Below are positions 53,521-62,265 of a DNA stretch of 64,000 nucleotides, one piece after another. This DNA is from Burkholderiales bacterium (lineage in GTDB: Bacteria; Pseudomonadota; Gammaproteobacteria; Burkholderiales; Burkholderiaceae_C): assembly GCA_021414305.1 (NCBI GenBank), contig JAIOOS010000024.1, positions 1-64,000 of the forward strand. The letters are read 5' to 3'. A model generated the notes under the pieces. The model had not been told where the DNA came from. It did no database searches and saw only the letters and a program-made list of their open reading frames with translations. Every line of letters begins with the position of its first letter. Positions within the stretch are counted from its first letter, which is position 1. Made by a program: the position numbers and the translations under genes.

Positions 53521-56184
53521 ATGAATCGGGAGCGCCTGCGAGCCCGCCGGCGGTCGTGGCCGGTGCTGACCGTGTTCGCCTGCATCGTCGGCCTGCAGCT
53601 CCTGGTCACGGTGATCAGCCTCGACCTGATGTCGGCGGTGCGCGCCTACGTCACCGGCGAGAGCCTGTACTCCAAGGGCCAGAAGGACGCGCATATCCAC
53701 CTGATCGAGTACGCCGAGGATCACCGCGAAGAGAGCTACCAGCGTTTCCTGAGCGCGCTGGCCGTGCCGATCGGCTATCGCATCTTTCGCGAGGCCCTGC
53801 AGAAGACGGAGCCCGACTGGGAAGAGGCACGACGCGGCCTGCGCCAGGGGCGCAGCCACGAAGACGACATCCCCGGCGGGATCCGCCTCTTCCACTGGTT
53901 TCACCGGACGCCGCTGATGGACGATGCGATCGTCACCTGGACCGAGGGCGACCGCCTGATCGAGCAGATGCGCCTGCTCGCTGACAAGGCGCACGAACGG
54001 ATCCAGGCCGGCGATGTGGAAGCGCCCGACGCGACGACGTTGCGCGCCCAGGCCGACGGCCTCAATCGTCTCCTCACGCCGCTCACGAGCCGCTTCGCCG
54101 CCGAGCTCGCCGACGGCGCCCGCCTGAGCCAGCGCCTCCTGCTCGGCCTCAACCTGACCCTGGCCCTGCTCCTCGGCGTGAGCGGACTGGCCTTCGTGCG
54201 GCACAGCGCCAAGGTCCAGGCCGCGACCGAGAACGAGGTGCGGCGCCGGCGCGAGTCTCTGCAGCGTCTGCTCGACTCGGCGGCCGAGGGACTCTACGGC
54301 GTCGACACCGAGGGCCGCTGCACCTTCATCAACCGCTCGGCGCTCGCCATGCTCGGCTACGAGAAGGAGGCCGACCTGCTCGGCCGCGAGATCCAGGCGC
54401 TGATCCATCCGCAGAGCGGCGATGCCGCGGGCATGAAGGACGGCTCGCGCATCGCCCGCTCGTACCGCGAGCAGCGCGAGCTGCACGTCGCCGGCGAGCT
54501 CTTCCGGCGGCGCGACGGGAGCGCGTTTCCGGTCGAGTACTGGTCGCATCCGATGTGGGCAGACGGCGAGCTGCAAGGCGCGGTCGCGACCTTCATCGAC
54601 ATCAGCGAGCGGCTCGCCATGCAAGCCGCGCTGCGCCAGGGCGAAGTGCGGATGACCGGCCTCGTCGATGCCGTCAACGACGGCGTCATCACGATCGACG
54701 CCGAAGGCAGGATCGTCCTCTTCAACCGCGCCGCCGAGCGGCTGTTCGGCGTGCCGGCGAGCCAGGCGATCGGCGGCACCGTCGGGCGCTTCATTCCCCG
54801 CCATCCGCGCGCGCTCGACGGCGCCCAGGCCCGGGAGCCGGGCGCCGACGACGTCGATACGGGCGAAGTGCGCGAGCTCTTCGGCAAGCGCGCCAACGGC
54901 CAGGATTTCCCGCTCGAGGTCTCGCTCTCCCGCCACGACACCGAGCGCGGCCCGCTGGTGACCGCGGTGCTGCGCGACGTGACCGGGCTGCAGACGGCGC
55001 GCGCCGAGCGTCAGGCGCGCGAGGCCCTGGAGGCCTCGAGCCGGGCCAAGACCGAGTTCCTGTCGCGCATGAGCCACGAGCTGCGCACGCCGCTCAATGC
55101 GGTGCTCGGCTTCTCGCACCTGCTCCGGCTCGACCGTGCCGAGCCGCCCACCCTGCAGCAGCTCGCCCGCATCCAGCACATCGAGAACGCCGGCGCGCAC
55201 CTGCTGGCGCTGGTCAACGACGTGCTCGACCTGTCGCGCGTCGACTCCGGGCAGATGACGGTGACGCTCGAGTCGGTGGACCTGCGCTCCTCGATCGAGG
55301 ACGCGCTCTCGCTGGTCGTCACGCTCGCCACCAGCGTCGGCGTCAAGACCGTCATCTCCGGGATGGAAGGCGACCTGGTGTCGCACGCCTCCGCGGTGGA
55401 GGCGGACATCTTCGTCCGGGCCGACCGGGTCCGGCTGCGCCAGGTGCTGGTCAACCTGCTCAGCAACGCGGTCAAGTACAACCGCTCCGGCGGCCACGTC
55501 TGGGTGAGCTGGCAGGTCGCCGACGACCGCTGCGAGCTGCGCATCACCGACGACGGTGTCGGCATGGCGCCGGAAAAGCTCGAGCGGCTGTTCGAGCCCT
55601 TCAACCGCCTCGGCGCCGAGAAGTCGAAGATCGAGGGCACCGGCATCGGCCTGGTGCTTTCGCGTCGCCTGGTGGACCTGATGGCGGGCGAGCTGCGGAT
55701 CGAAAGCCACCTCGGCCACGGGACCCGTGCGTCGCTGACGCTGGCCATCGCCGCCGAGGCGCCGGCGAAGACGGGCGGCGCCGCGCCTCCGAGCCAGCAC
55801 GGCACGCTCGACGAATCGCTGCGCGTCCTGTATGCGGAAGACAACGAGGTCAACATCGAGATCGTGCGCGAGGTCGTGAAGCTGCGCCCCTCGGTCGCCT
55901 TCGACGTCGCCGAGAGCGGGGCGGCGGCCTTTCACAAGGCGCGCCGCGACCAGCCGCAGCTGATCCTGGTCGACATGAACCTCGGCGACATGACCGGCAT
56001 CGAGCTGGCACGGGCATTGCACGCCGATCCGGCCACGTCGGGGATCCGCCTGGTCGCCCTGTCGGCAGATGCGCTGCCGGAACAGATCGACGCGGCGCTC
56101 GCCAGCGGATTCGAGGACTATCTGACCAAGCCGATCAACTTCCGCGACCTGCTCGATGTGCTCGATGGACGACGGTCACGCTGA
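53521..56184 (+). CDS. Membrane hybrid sensor histidine kinase
   Basis: An 887-residue kinase. Helix 1 (about 14-36), an extracytoplasmic domain of about 170 residues and helix 2 (about 207-228) are followed by two PAS domains (about 245-365, 375-495). HisKA follows with His519 (RMSHELRTPLNAVLGF), then the ATPase domain (NLLSNAVKYN, ITDDGVGM, GTGIGLVLSRRL). A C-terminal receiver has Asp818 (LVDMNLGDMTG) and LTKPIN. It lies in the block between flgG and flgF. Its target is unknown; the Hpt protein at 38 kb is a possible relay partner. Confidence 0.9.
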   Translation: MNRERLRARRRSWPVLTVFACIVGLQLLVTVISLDLMSAVRAYVTGESLYSKGQKDAHIHLIEYAEDHREESYQRFLSALAVPIGYRIFREALQKTEPDWEEARRGLRQGRSHEDDIPGGIRLFHWFHRTPLMDDAIVTWTEGDRLIEQMRLLADKAHERIQAGDVEAPDATTLRAQADGLNRLLTPLTSRFAAELADGARLSQRLLLGLNLTLALLLGVSGLAFVRHSAKVQAATENEVRRRRESLQRLLDSAAEGLYGVDTEGRCTFINRSALAMLGYEKEADLLGREIQALIHPQSGDAAGMKDGSRIARSYREQRELHVAGELFRRRDGSAFPVEYWSHPMWADGELQGAVATFIDISERLAMQAALRQGEVRMTGLVDAVNDGVITIDAEGRIVLFNRAAERLFGVPASQAIGGTVGRFIPRHPRALDGAQAREPGADDVDTGEVRELFGKRANGQDFPLEVSLSRHDTERGPLVTAVLRDVTGLQTARAERQAREALEASSRAKTEFLSRMSHELRTPLNAVLGFSHLLRLDRAEPPTLQQLARIQHIENAGAHLLALVNDVLDLSRVDSGQMTVTLESVDLRSSIEDALSLVVTLATSVGVKTVISGMEGDLVSHASAVEADIFVRADRVRLRQVLVNLLSNAVKYNRSGGHVWVSWQVADDRCELRITDDGVGMAPEKLERLFEPFNRLGAEKSKIEGTGIGLVLSRRLVDLMAGELRIESHLGHGTRASLTLAIAAEAPAKTGGAAPPSQHGTLDESLRVLYAEDNEVNIEIVREVVKLRPSVAFDVAESGAAAFHKARRDQPQLILVDMNLGDMTGIELARALHADPATSGIRLVALSADALPEQIDAALASGFEDYLTKPINFRDLLDVLDGRRSR

Positions 56185-56210
56185 ATACGGTTGCGGGATT
56201 TTCACGATCG

Positions 56211-56226
56211 CCCCCTAGAATGGGGG
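56211..56226 (+). promoter_or_regulatory. Inverted repeat centred on a -10-like hexamer
   Basis: CCCCC-TAGAAT-GGGGG: five-base arms flank TAGAAT, 28 bases before the TenA-like gene. It could be an operator over a promoter. No good -35 sits at standard spacing (TTGCGG is 19 bases upstream). Confidence 0.35.
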
Positions 56227-56254
56227 TGACAAAGAAGATGCAGGGGGAGAAGGG

Positions 56255-57061
56255 ATGACGCAGGCGTTTCGGCGCACGGGTGCGCTCAAGGACCTCTCGA
56301 GCTATCCGCTGTGGCTGCAGTCGGTGGTCCGCAGCACCGAGCGCGACAAGAAGCGGGTGGTCGATCACGAGCTGTTCCGGCTCATGCGCGACGGCCGCCT
56401 GCCGACGTCGGCGATGCGCAAGTTCCTCGCCGGCGCCTGGCCGACGATCGAGCAGTTCCCGCAGTTCATGGCGATGAACCTGAAGAAGCTGAGCGTCGGC
56501 GACAGCCCCGGCGAGGACCTCGCCCGCCGCTACCTCATCCACAACATCCGGGTCGAGCAGAAGCATGCCGATCACTGGGTCGACTGGGCCGCGTCGGTCG
56601 ACATGACGCTCGACGACCTGCGGCGCGCCGAAGACGTCGAGGGCCCCGCCGCGCTGGCGCACTGGTGCTGGTACGTCTGCGACCGGGCCAGCCTGGCGGT
56701 GGCGATCGCCGCCACGAACTACGCGGTGGAAGGCTCCACCGGCGAGTGGGCCTGCATCGTCTGCTCGAAGTCGACCTACGCCGACTCGCTGCCCGAAGAG
56801 ATCCGCGGCCCTGCCACGCGCTGGCTGCGGCTGCACGCCGAGTACGACGACACCCATCCCTGGGAGGCGCTCGAGATCGTCGCCACCCTGCTCGGCAACG
56901 CGCCGCGCCCGGCCGAGGTCGAGGCGGTGCGCCGGGCGATCCGTTCGACCTACTTCTATTCCGAGCTGGGCCTGAACCACGCCGCGGCGGAGATGCTGCA
57001 CGGCAGCTTCGACGAGACGGCCTCGAACGCCTCGACGCTGGGAGCGCTCGACGCCGCGTAG
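56255..57061 (+). CDS. TenA/haem-oxygenase-like fold protein
   Basis: A 268-residue all-helical protein of the TenA/haem-oxygenase-like group. Candidate metal or cofactor residues sit in AWPTIEQFPQFM, NIRVEQKHADHWVDW and an internal ATNYAVEGSTGEWA, with a late HAEYDDTHPWEALEI. Relatives include thiaminase II and di-iron oxidases; the E..H..H pattern would fit a non-haem iron centre. GGGGAG precedes the ATG. The function is not established. It is in the non-flagellar block between flgG and flgF. Confidence 0.7.
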   Translation: MTQAFRRTGALKDLSSYPLWLQSVVRSTERDKKRVVDHELFRLMRDGRLPTSAMRKFLAGAWPTIEQFPQFMAMNLKKLSVGDSPGEDLARRYLIHNIRVEQKHADHWVDWAASVDMTLDDLRRAEDVEGPAALAHWCWYVCDRASLAVAIAATNYAVEGSTGEWACIVCSKSTYADSLPEEIRGPATRWLRLHAEYDDTHPWEALEIVATLLGNAPRPAEVEAVRRAIRSTYFYSELGLNHAAAEMLHGSFDETASNASTLGALDAA

Positions 57062-57097
57062 AACCCCGGGACGCGTTCCCGTCGGAAGGAGAAGCTC

Positions 57098-57610
57098 ATG
57101 CAGCGCCGCTCTGCCGCCTTGTTCCTTGTTCTGACTTCAGCGACCATGAGCTCACCCGCGCTGGCGATCGATCCCGGCACCGTCCAGGGGCATCTGCAGT
57201 ACGGCACGCAACGCCATGAGCTGCGCTACGTGCAAGTGGTGAAGAATCCGAACGACGCCAAGCGCCTGTGGATCCTCCTCACCACTGCCGAGGTGTCGCC
57301 CAAGGATGCCGCTGACCCCGGGAAGATGCTCGCGCTCGCCGCCGGGGGCAAGCTGCGCGGCGTGCGGCTCAACGTCGATTCCGCCGCGCCGAAGGCCGAC
57401 GAGTTGCAGCTCGCCCTGTTGCTCTCCAGGGAAGAGTCGCCTGAAGGCGAGATCGTGTTCGGCGCCAGCGGAAACAAGTTCTGGGAGCGCCTCGCCGCTG
57501 GCGACAAGCGGATCGGCGGCGTGCTGCGCTATGCGCGCGAGCGCAGCCCGAGCGGTTCGCCCGCCTGGGCGATCGACGCGACCTTCAGCGCGCCGGTGTT
57601 CGGCAAGTAG
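57098..57610 (+). CDS. Exported hypothetical protein, 170 residues
   Basis: A periplasmic protein with a signal peptide (AALFLVLTSATMSSPALA) and a beta-rich body (VQGHLQYGTQRHELRYVQVV, RLWILLTTAEVSP, KLRGVRLNVDSAAP). Function unknown. AAGGAG lies nine bases before the ATG. It follows the TenA-like gene by 36 bases, probably one operon, and is convergent with flgF. Confidence 0.65.
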   Translation: MQRRSAALFLVLTSATMSSPALAIDPGTVQGHLQYGTQRHELRYVQVVKNPNDAKRLWILLTTAEVSPKDAADPGKMLALAAGGKLRGVRLNVDSAAPKADELQLALLLSREESPEGEIVFGASGNKFWERLAAGDKRIGGVLRYARERSPSGSPAWAIDATFSAPVFGK

Positions 57611-57622
57611 CCGGCCTGCGGC

Positions 57623-58351
57623 TCAGCTCACCGAGAGCAGCTGCGCCGCGGCCTTCTCGTTGCCCTCGGCGGTGGAGAGCATCTTCATCTGCGCCTCGAA
57701 CTGGCGCGCCGCCGCGATCATGGCGACCATGGTCTCGACCGCGCTGACGTTCGAACCTTCGAGCGCACCGTCCTGGAGCTGCGCGGTCGTGTCGGCCGGC
57801 AGGTCGGTGCCGTCGGCGGCACGGAACAGGCCGTCGACGCCGCGGGTGAGCGGCCCTTCGGGGGTGACCAGCTTGAGCCGGCCGATCGTGCTGCTGCGGC
57901 CCTTGGCGTCGCTCGAGCTGACGGTGCCGTCGGGCGCGATGCTGACGGTTTCGTCGCGCGGCACCTGGATCGGGCCGCCGTCGCCGAGCACCGTGAGCCG
58001 GGACGTGGTGACGAGGTTGCCCTCGGCATCGAGGTCGAGCGAGCCGAACCGGGTGTAGGCCTCGGTGCCGTCGAGCGCCTGCACCGCCAGCCAGGCGCCG
58101 CCCTTCATGGCGACGTCGAGCTTGCGACCGGTGGCCGCCACCTGGCCCGGGGTGGAGTCGTAGCCCGGCGTCGATTCCAGCGCGTAGACCCGGGTGCTGG
58201 CGCCGCTGCCCTCCACCGGCACGGCGCGAAACGCCGCCAGCTCGGCGCGAAAGCCGACCGTCGAGACGTTGGCGAGGTTGTTGGCGAGCGTCTCCTGCCG
58301 CTGCATGGTCGCTTTCGCGCCCGACATCGACAGGTAGATCATCCGGTCCAT
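57623..58351 (-). CDS. flgF: Flagellar proximal rod protein
   Basis: A 242-residue FlgF. It opens with MDRMIYLSMSGAKATMQRQ then [17 protein letters not shown], has VAMKGGAWLAVQALDGTEAY in the middle and ends with SNVSAVETMVAMIAAARQFEAQMKM. It normally precedes flgG directly; here flgG is about 6 kb away. It starts 12 bases after flgE. Confidence 0.96.
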   Translation of the reverse strand: MDRMIYLSMSGAKATMQRQETLANNLANVSTVGFRAELAAFRAVPVEGSGASTRVYALESTPGYDSTPGQVAATGRKLDVAMKGGAWLAVQALDGTEAYTRFGSLDLDAEGNLVTTSRLTVLGDGGPIQVPRDETVSIAPDGTVSSSDAKGRSSTIGRLKLVTPEGPLTRGVDGLFRAADGTDLPADTTAQLQDGALEGSNVSAVETMVAMIAAARQFEAQMKMLSTAEGNEKAAAQLLSVS

Positions 58352-58363
58352 GGCTCAGGCTCC

Positions 58364-59623
58364 TTAGCGCAGGTTGACGATCGCCTGCAGGATCTGGTCC
58401 TGGGTCTTGATCGTCTGCGCGTTCGCCTGGTAGCTGCGCTGGGCGACGATCATGTTCACGAGCTCGGCCGTCAGGTCGACGTTCGATTCCTCGAGCGCGC
58501 CGGCCTGCAGCACGCCGAGGTTCCCCGAGCCCGGCGCGCCGACGATCGGCCCCCCCGACGCGGCGCTCTGCACCCAGGCGTTGCCGCCCATCGGCTGCAG
58601 GCCCTGCATGTTGCGGAAGGTGGCGAGCTCGAGCTGGCCGGCCGGACGCGTCTCGCCGTTCGAGTAGCGGGCGAGGATCACGCCGTTGGCGTCGATCTGC
58701 GCGCCGATGAGCTGGCCGGCGGAGTAGCCGTCCTGCTGCAGGTCGGTGACGCCGAACGCCGAGCCGTACTGCGTCGCGCCCGAGACGTCGAGGGCCACGC
58801 CCGTGATCGGCACGGTGACCGCGCCGACCGAGTTGGTGACCGAGGGGATGTCGATCGCGACCGTGCCGGCGGGCGCCGTCGGCGTGCCGCCGTTGGCCGG
58901 GAAGGTGATCGTCGTCGAAGGCGCGGGGTTGCCGCCCGCGGTCGCCAGCGGCACGCCGTTGGCGGCGACGTAGACGTTCCAGGTGTCGGTGCCGGTCTTC
59001 TGGAAGTAGTACGTCAGCGCCACGTCCTGCCCCTTGGCGTCGTAGACGGTCTGCGAGGTGGCGTTGTTGTAGGTCGACGGGTCGGCGAAGTCGATCGGCG
59101 CGCCCGCGGCCGGCAGGGTGATGCCAGCGCGCGCGTCGAGGTTCATCTCCATCTGGATCCCGCTCGTCACCTGCGGCGTGATGCCGGCGGTGGGCATCTG
59201 CAGCGCCGTCGCGGCGCCGGGGATGATGACGCCGAGCGCGTTGGCCGGGTAGCCCATGAGCTGGCCGCCCTGGTTGTTGACGATCATGCCGGTGTTGTCG
59301 ACCTTGAACTGGCCGTTGCGCGAGTACGAGATCGCGCCCGAGCTGTCGCGCACCTGGAAGAAGCCGCCGCCGTTGATCGCGACGTCGAGCGGGTTGTCGG
59401 TGCCGGTGATGTTGCCTTGCGTGAACTGCTGGGCCACCGCGGCGACGGTCGTGCCGATGCCGATCGCGTTCTTCGTGCCGCCGATGGCGTTCGCGTAGAC
59501 GTCGGCGAACTCGGCGCGCGAAGCCTTGGCGCCGTAGGTGTTGGCGTTGGCGATGTTGTTGCCGATCACCTCGAGGCTCTTGCTCGAGGCGTTGAGACCG
59601 GAAAGACCTTGCTGGAAGCCCAT
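58364..59623 (-). CDS. flgE: Flagellar hook protein
   Basis: A 419-residue FlgE forming the hook. The start GFQQGLSGLNASSKSLEVI is followed by the GNNIANANTYG motif, and INGGGFFQVRDSSGAISYSR lies near residue 85. The C terminus is VDLTAELVNMIVAQRSYQAN plus TIKTQDQILQAIVNL. The middle domain is Thr/Ala/Gly-rich. It lies 56 bases after flgD. Confidence 0.97.
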   Translation of the reverse strand: MGFQQGLSGLNASSKSLEVIGNNIANANTYGAKASRAEFADVYANAIGGTKNAIGIGTTVAAVAQQFTQGNITGTDNPLDVAINGGGFFQVRDSSGAISYSRNGQFKVDNTGMIVNNQGGQLMGYPANALGVIIPGAATALQMPTAGITPQVTSGIQMEMNLDARAGITLPAAGAPIDFADPSTYNNATSQTVYDAKGQDVALTYYFQKTGTDTWNVYVAANGVPLATAGGNPAPSTTITFPANGGTPTAPAGTVAIDIPSVTNSVGAVTVPITGVALDVSGATQYGSAFGVTDLQQDGYSAGQLIGAQIDANGVILARYSNGETRPAGQLELATFRNMQGLQPMGGNAWVQSAASGGPIVGAPGSGNLGVLQAGALEESNVDLTAELVNMIVAQRSYQANAQTIKTQDQILQAIVNLR

Positions 59624-59679
59624 GGCGTTCGCTTTCTAGAAAGCCGCGGCGGATCGCCGGGGCGGTGGGGAAACGGAAT

Positions 59680-60339
59680 TCAGTTGAGGGCCTTGACCGA
59701 GCTGTAGGGCACCGAGCCCGACTTCTCGAGCTCGAGGTTGAAGCTGTTGCCGCTGGTCGTGACCGCATCGACGCGGTCGCGCATCAGCGCGGTCGAGGCG
59801 ATCGCCACGCCGCCGGTGGTGGCGGTGACGCGGAAGGTGAGGCCGCTCGAATCGGTCGCGGTGCCGGCCTGCCAGTCGAAGCTGTGCATGCCCGCGCCCT
59901 GGGCGCCGAGGTTGAGGGTCTGCACGACCGCGCCGCTCGGCGAGAGGATCTCGACCTTGACCGCGTCGGCCGGGGTCTGGATCTCGAAGCCGCCCTGGCC
60001 GATGGCCGTGGTGGCGTCGATGTCGAGCTTGTTGCCGGGCACGATCACGTCGTGGCCGACCAGCGAGGCGCCCTGCATCACCTGCATCTGCATGAACTGC
60101 GACGACAGGCCGGCAACGGTGGTGTTGAGCTTGTCGATGCCGGTGACGGTGTTGATCTGCGCCATCTGGCTCGTCACCTGGGCGTTGTCCATCGGGTTGA
60201 GCGGATCCTGGTTCTTCATCTGCGCGACGAGCAGCTTCAGGAACCGGTCGGAGGTCATGGTCGCGTCGGCCGCGGCCGAGGCCGCCGGCGACGACGCGAC
60301 GTTGACGTCGCTGGTGGAGGAGGTTGCGGCGACGGCCAT
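59680..60339 (-). CDS. flgD: Flagellar hook capping protein
   Basis: A 219-residue FlgD, the scaffold needed for hook assembly. The conserved block FLKLLVAQMKNQDPLNPMDN (about 33-52) and the following TSQMAQINTVTGIDKLN are intact. The C-terminal part contains the FlgD Ig-like/tudor region (VEILSPSGAVVQTLNLG, HSFDWQAGT). It starts 20 bases after flgC. Confidence 0.96.
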   Translation of the reverse strand: MAVAATSSTSDVNVASSPAASAAADATMTSDRFLKLLVAQMKNQDPLNPMDNAQVTSQMAQINTVTGIDKLNTTVAGLSSQFMQMQVMQGASLVGHDVIVPGNKLDIDATTAIGQGGFEIQTPADAVKVEILSPSGAVVQTLNLGAQGAGMHSFDWQAGTATDSSGLTFRVTATTGGVAIASTALMRDRVDAVTTSGNSFNLELEKSGSVPYSSVKALN

Positions 60340-60359
60340 GGTGCGGGGTTCCTGGAGGT

Positions 60360-60779
60360 TCAGCTCTGGCCGAGCTGGATGGTCTTCTGCAGCAGCGTCT
60401 TGGCCGTGTTCATGACCTCGAGGTTGTTCTGGTACGAGCGCGAGGCCGAGATCATGTTGACCATCTCCTCGATCGCGTTGACGTTGCTGTAGGTGACGTA
60501 GCCCTCGGCATCGGCGCTCGGATGCTTCGGGTCGTGGACCTTGCGCCCGGGGGTCTGGTCCTCGGCGATGGTGCTGACGCGCACGCCTGCCGCGGTCGGG
60601 TCGTTGCCGGTCGCGCCCATGAGCTGGGTCTGGAAGGTGACCTGGCGCGCCTTGTAGGCGCTGCCGTCCGGGCCGGCGACGGTGTCGGCGTTGGCCAGGT
60701 TGGAGGCGACGACGTTGAGCCGCTGGCTCTGCGCGCTGGCGGCGCTGCCGGAGACGTTGAAGATCGAAAGCATGCTCAT
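60360..60779 (-). CDS. flgC: Flagellar basal-body rod protein FlgC
   Basis: A 139-residue FlgC: IFNVSGSAASAQSQRLNVVA and SNLANADT at the N terminus, a central segment (YKARQVTFQTQL, HDPKHPSADAEGYV), and NAIEEMVNMISASRSYQNN at the C terminus. It lies 11 bases after flgB. Confidence 0.97.
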   Translation of the reverse strand: MSMLSIFNVSGSAASAQSQRLNVVASNLANADTVAGPDGSAYKARQVTFQTQLMGATGNDPTAAGVRVSTIAEDQTPGRKVHDPKHPSADAEGYVTYSNVNAIEEMVNMISASRSYQNNLEVMNTAKTLLQKTIQLGQS

Positions 60780-60790
60780 GGCGACGCTCC

Positions 60791-61207
60791 TTATTGGCCG
60801 GTGATCGCGGACAACTGGGTCCGAACCGAGGCGTTGATGAAGCGCAGGGTCGCCTCGTACTTGATCGCGTTGTCGGCGAAGCTGGCCCGCTCGCGGTCCA
60901 TGTCGACGGTGTTGCGGTCGAGGTTGGTCTGGCCCGGCGTGGCGTAGAGCAGGTCGGCACCGACCTTGCCGCCGCTCAAGCCGGCGCTGCCGCTGCCGAT
61001 ATGTCCGGCATGGGTCGTGGAAACGCTTTGCGCCGCGCCCAGCGAGCCGGTCGCGGCCTGCAGGGTGCGGGCGAAATCCATGTCGCGGGCCTGGTAGCCC
61101 GGGGTGTCGGCGTTGGCGATGTTGCTCGCGATCAGGCGCTGGCGCTCCGAGCGCAGGGTCAGCGCCTGGGCCTGGAAATCGAGCGCGTCGTTGATTCGGT
61201 TGAGCAT
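60791..61207 (-). CDS. flgB: Flagellar basal-body rod protein FlgB
   Basis: A 138-residue FlgB, first of the flgBCDEF run: RINDALDFQAQALTLRSERQ, then LIASNIANADTPGYQARDMDF, ending with an ERASFADNAIKYEATLRFIN segment. It is divergent from flgA across 163 bases. I could not find a convincing sigma-54 or sigma-28 promoter for it there. Confidence 0.96.
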   Translation of the reverse strand: MLNRINDALDFQAQALTLRSERQRLIASNIANADTPGYQARDMDFARTLQAATGSLGAAQSVSTTHAGHIGSGSAGLSGGKVGADLLYATPGQTNLDRNTVDMDRERASFADNAIKYEATLRFINASVRTQLSAITGQ

Positions 61208-61370
61208 CGTGGGCCTCGCATTCGCCGCTGCCGACCGGGGTGGAACCCGGGATGTGCCGCGACGTGAAGGCATTGTCTTGAGCGCCCATGGCGACATAAG
61301 CGCGAACAGGGGCTGCTTTGCCGGCCATATCGGCGCCTCGCCGGCCCGGGCCGCGTCCTAAAGTGGCGCC

Positions 61371-62144
61371 ATGTTGTCGATCGTCCTGCTCTCTCCGCTT
61401 GCGCGCGTCGCCCCCCGTGCCTTGGCACGACGGCTGGCGCGCCTGCTGGGCTGGGTCGGCCTGGTGCTGCTCTGCCTGCTCGGCACCGCGGCGCCGGCCC
61501 GGGCCGAGGACGCCCCGGCCCTCGAAGCCTCGCTCCTGGAGAACGTCCGCAGCCTGGCGCTCGGCAAGGTCGCCGAGACCGCCGGCGCGCGGGTCGAAGT
61601 CACGCTCGGCCAGCTCGATCCGCGCCTGCGCCTGGCGCCATGCCAGAGCATCGAGCCCTACCTCCCCGCCGGCGTCCGCCTCTGGGGCAAGTCCCGCATC
61701 GGCCTGCGCTGCAAGGTCGGGCCGACGCCGTGGAGCGTCTACCTTCCCATCACCGTCAAGGTGTTCGGCCGCGCCCTCGTGGTTCCGGCCGGCGCCATCG
61801 CCGGCAGCGTGATCGCCGAGACCGACCTGGCCGAGGCCGAGGTCGACCTGGCGGAGGAGTCCACCCCGGCCCTGGTCGAGGCCACGCACGCCGTCGGCCG
61901 GGTGCTGGCGCAGAACCTCAAGCCCGGCCAGACCCTGCGCCAGGCGCACCTCAAGACCCGGCAGTGGTTCGCCGTCGGCGAAACCGTCCGGGTGATCGCC
62001 GCCGGCCCGGGCTTCACCCTCGAAGGCGAGGGCCAGGCGATCAGCAACGGCATCGAAGGCCAGCCGGCCCGGGTTCGCACCGAGAGCGGCCGGATCCTGA
62101 CCGGCACCCCCTCGGGGGAGCGCCGGATCGAGGTGTCGCTGTGA
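61371..62144 (+). CDS. flgA: Flagellar P-ring assembly chaperone FlgA
   Basis: A 257-residue periplasmic FlgA with a signal peptide (GWVGLVLLCLLGTAAPARA) and a SAF-like C-terminal domain (LVVPAGAIAGSVIAETDLAEAE, GRVLAQNLKPGQTLRQAHL, VRVIAAGPGFTLEGEGQAISNG). It assists assembly of the FlgI P ring. It is divergent from flgB and followed by flgM after a 121-base spacer that contains its own promoter. Confidence 0.95.
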   Translation: MLSIVLLSPLARVAPRALARRLARLLGWVGLVLLCLLGTAAPARAEDAPALEASLLENVRSLALGKVAETAGARVEVTLGQLDPRLRLAPCQSIEPYLPAGVRLWGKSRIGLRCKVGPTPWSVYLPITVKVFGRALVVPAGAIAGSVIAETDLAEAEVDLAEESTPALVEATHAVGRVLAQNLKPGQTLRQAHLKTRQWFAVGETVRVIAAGPGFTLEGEGQAISNGIEGQPARVRTESGRILTGTPSGERRIEVSL

Positions 62145-62187
62145 AGCGACCCCTTCATGCCGGCGGCGCCGCGGCGCCAGAAACTCC

Positions 62188-62214
62188 TAAAGTCGCGCCA
62201 GGCGACGCCGATAC
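62188..62214 (+). promoter_or_regulatory. Sigma-28 (FliA) promoter before flgM
   Basis: TAAAGTCG, 11 bases, then GCCGATAC: 14 of 16 positions match the enterobacterial sigma-28 consensus (TAAAGTTT-N11-GCCGATAA). It lies 52 bases before the flgM ATG. Expression of the anti-sigma factor from its own sigma factor's promoter fits the known flagellar feedback loop. Confidence 0.85.
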
Positions 62215-62265
62215 TCCGTCCATGTTGATGGGAGCGCCCCCTGCCGGCGCCGATGGAGCACACCA

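Noticed and set aside
61320..61345. GCCGATAT on the minus strand as a sigma-28 promoter for flgB
   Set aside because: The position 11 bases upstream is GCGGCCCG-like, with no match to TAAAGTTT.
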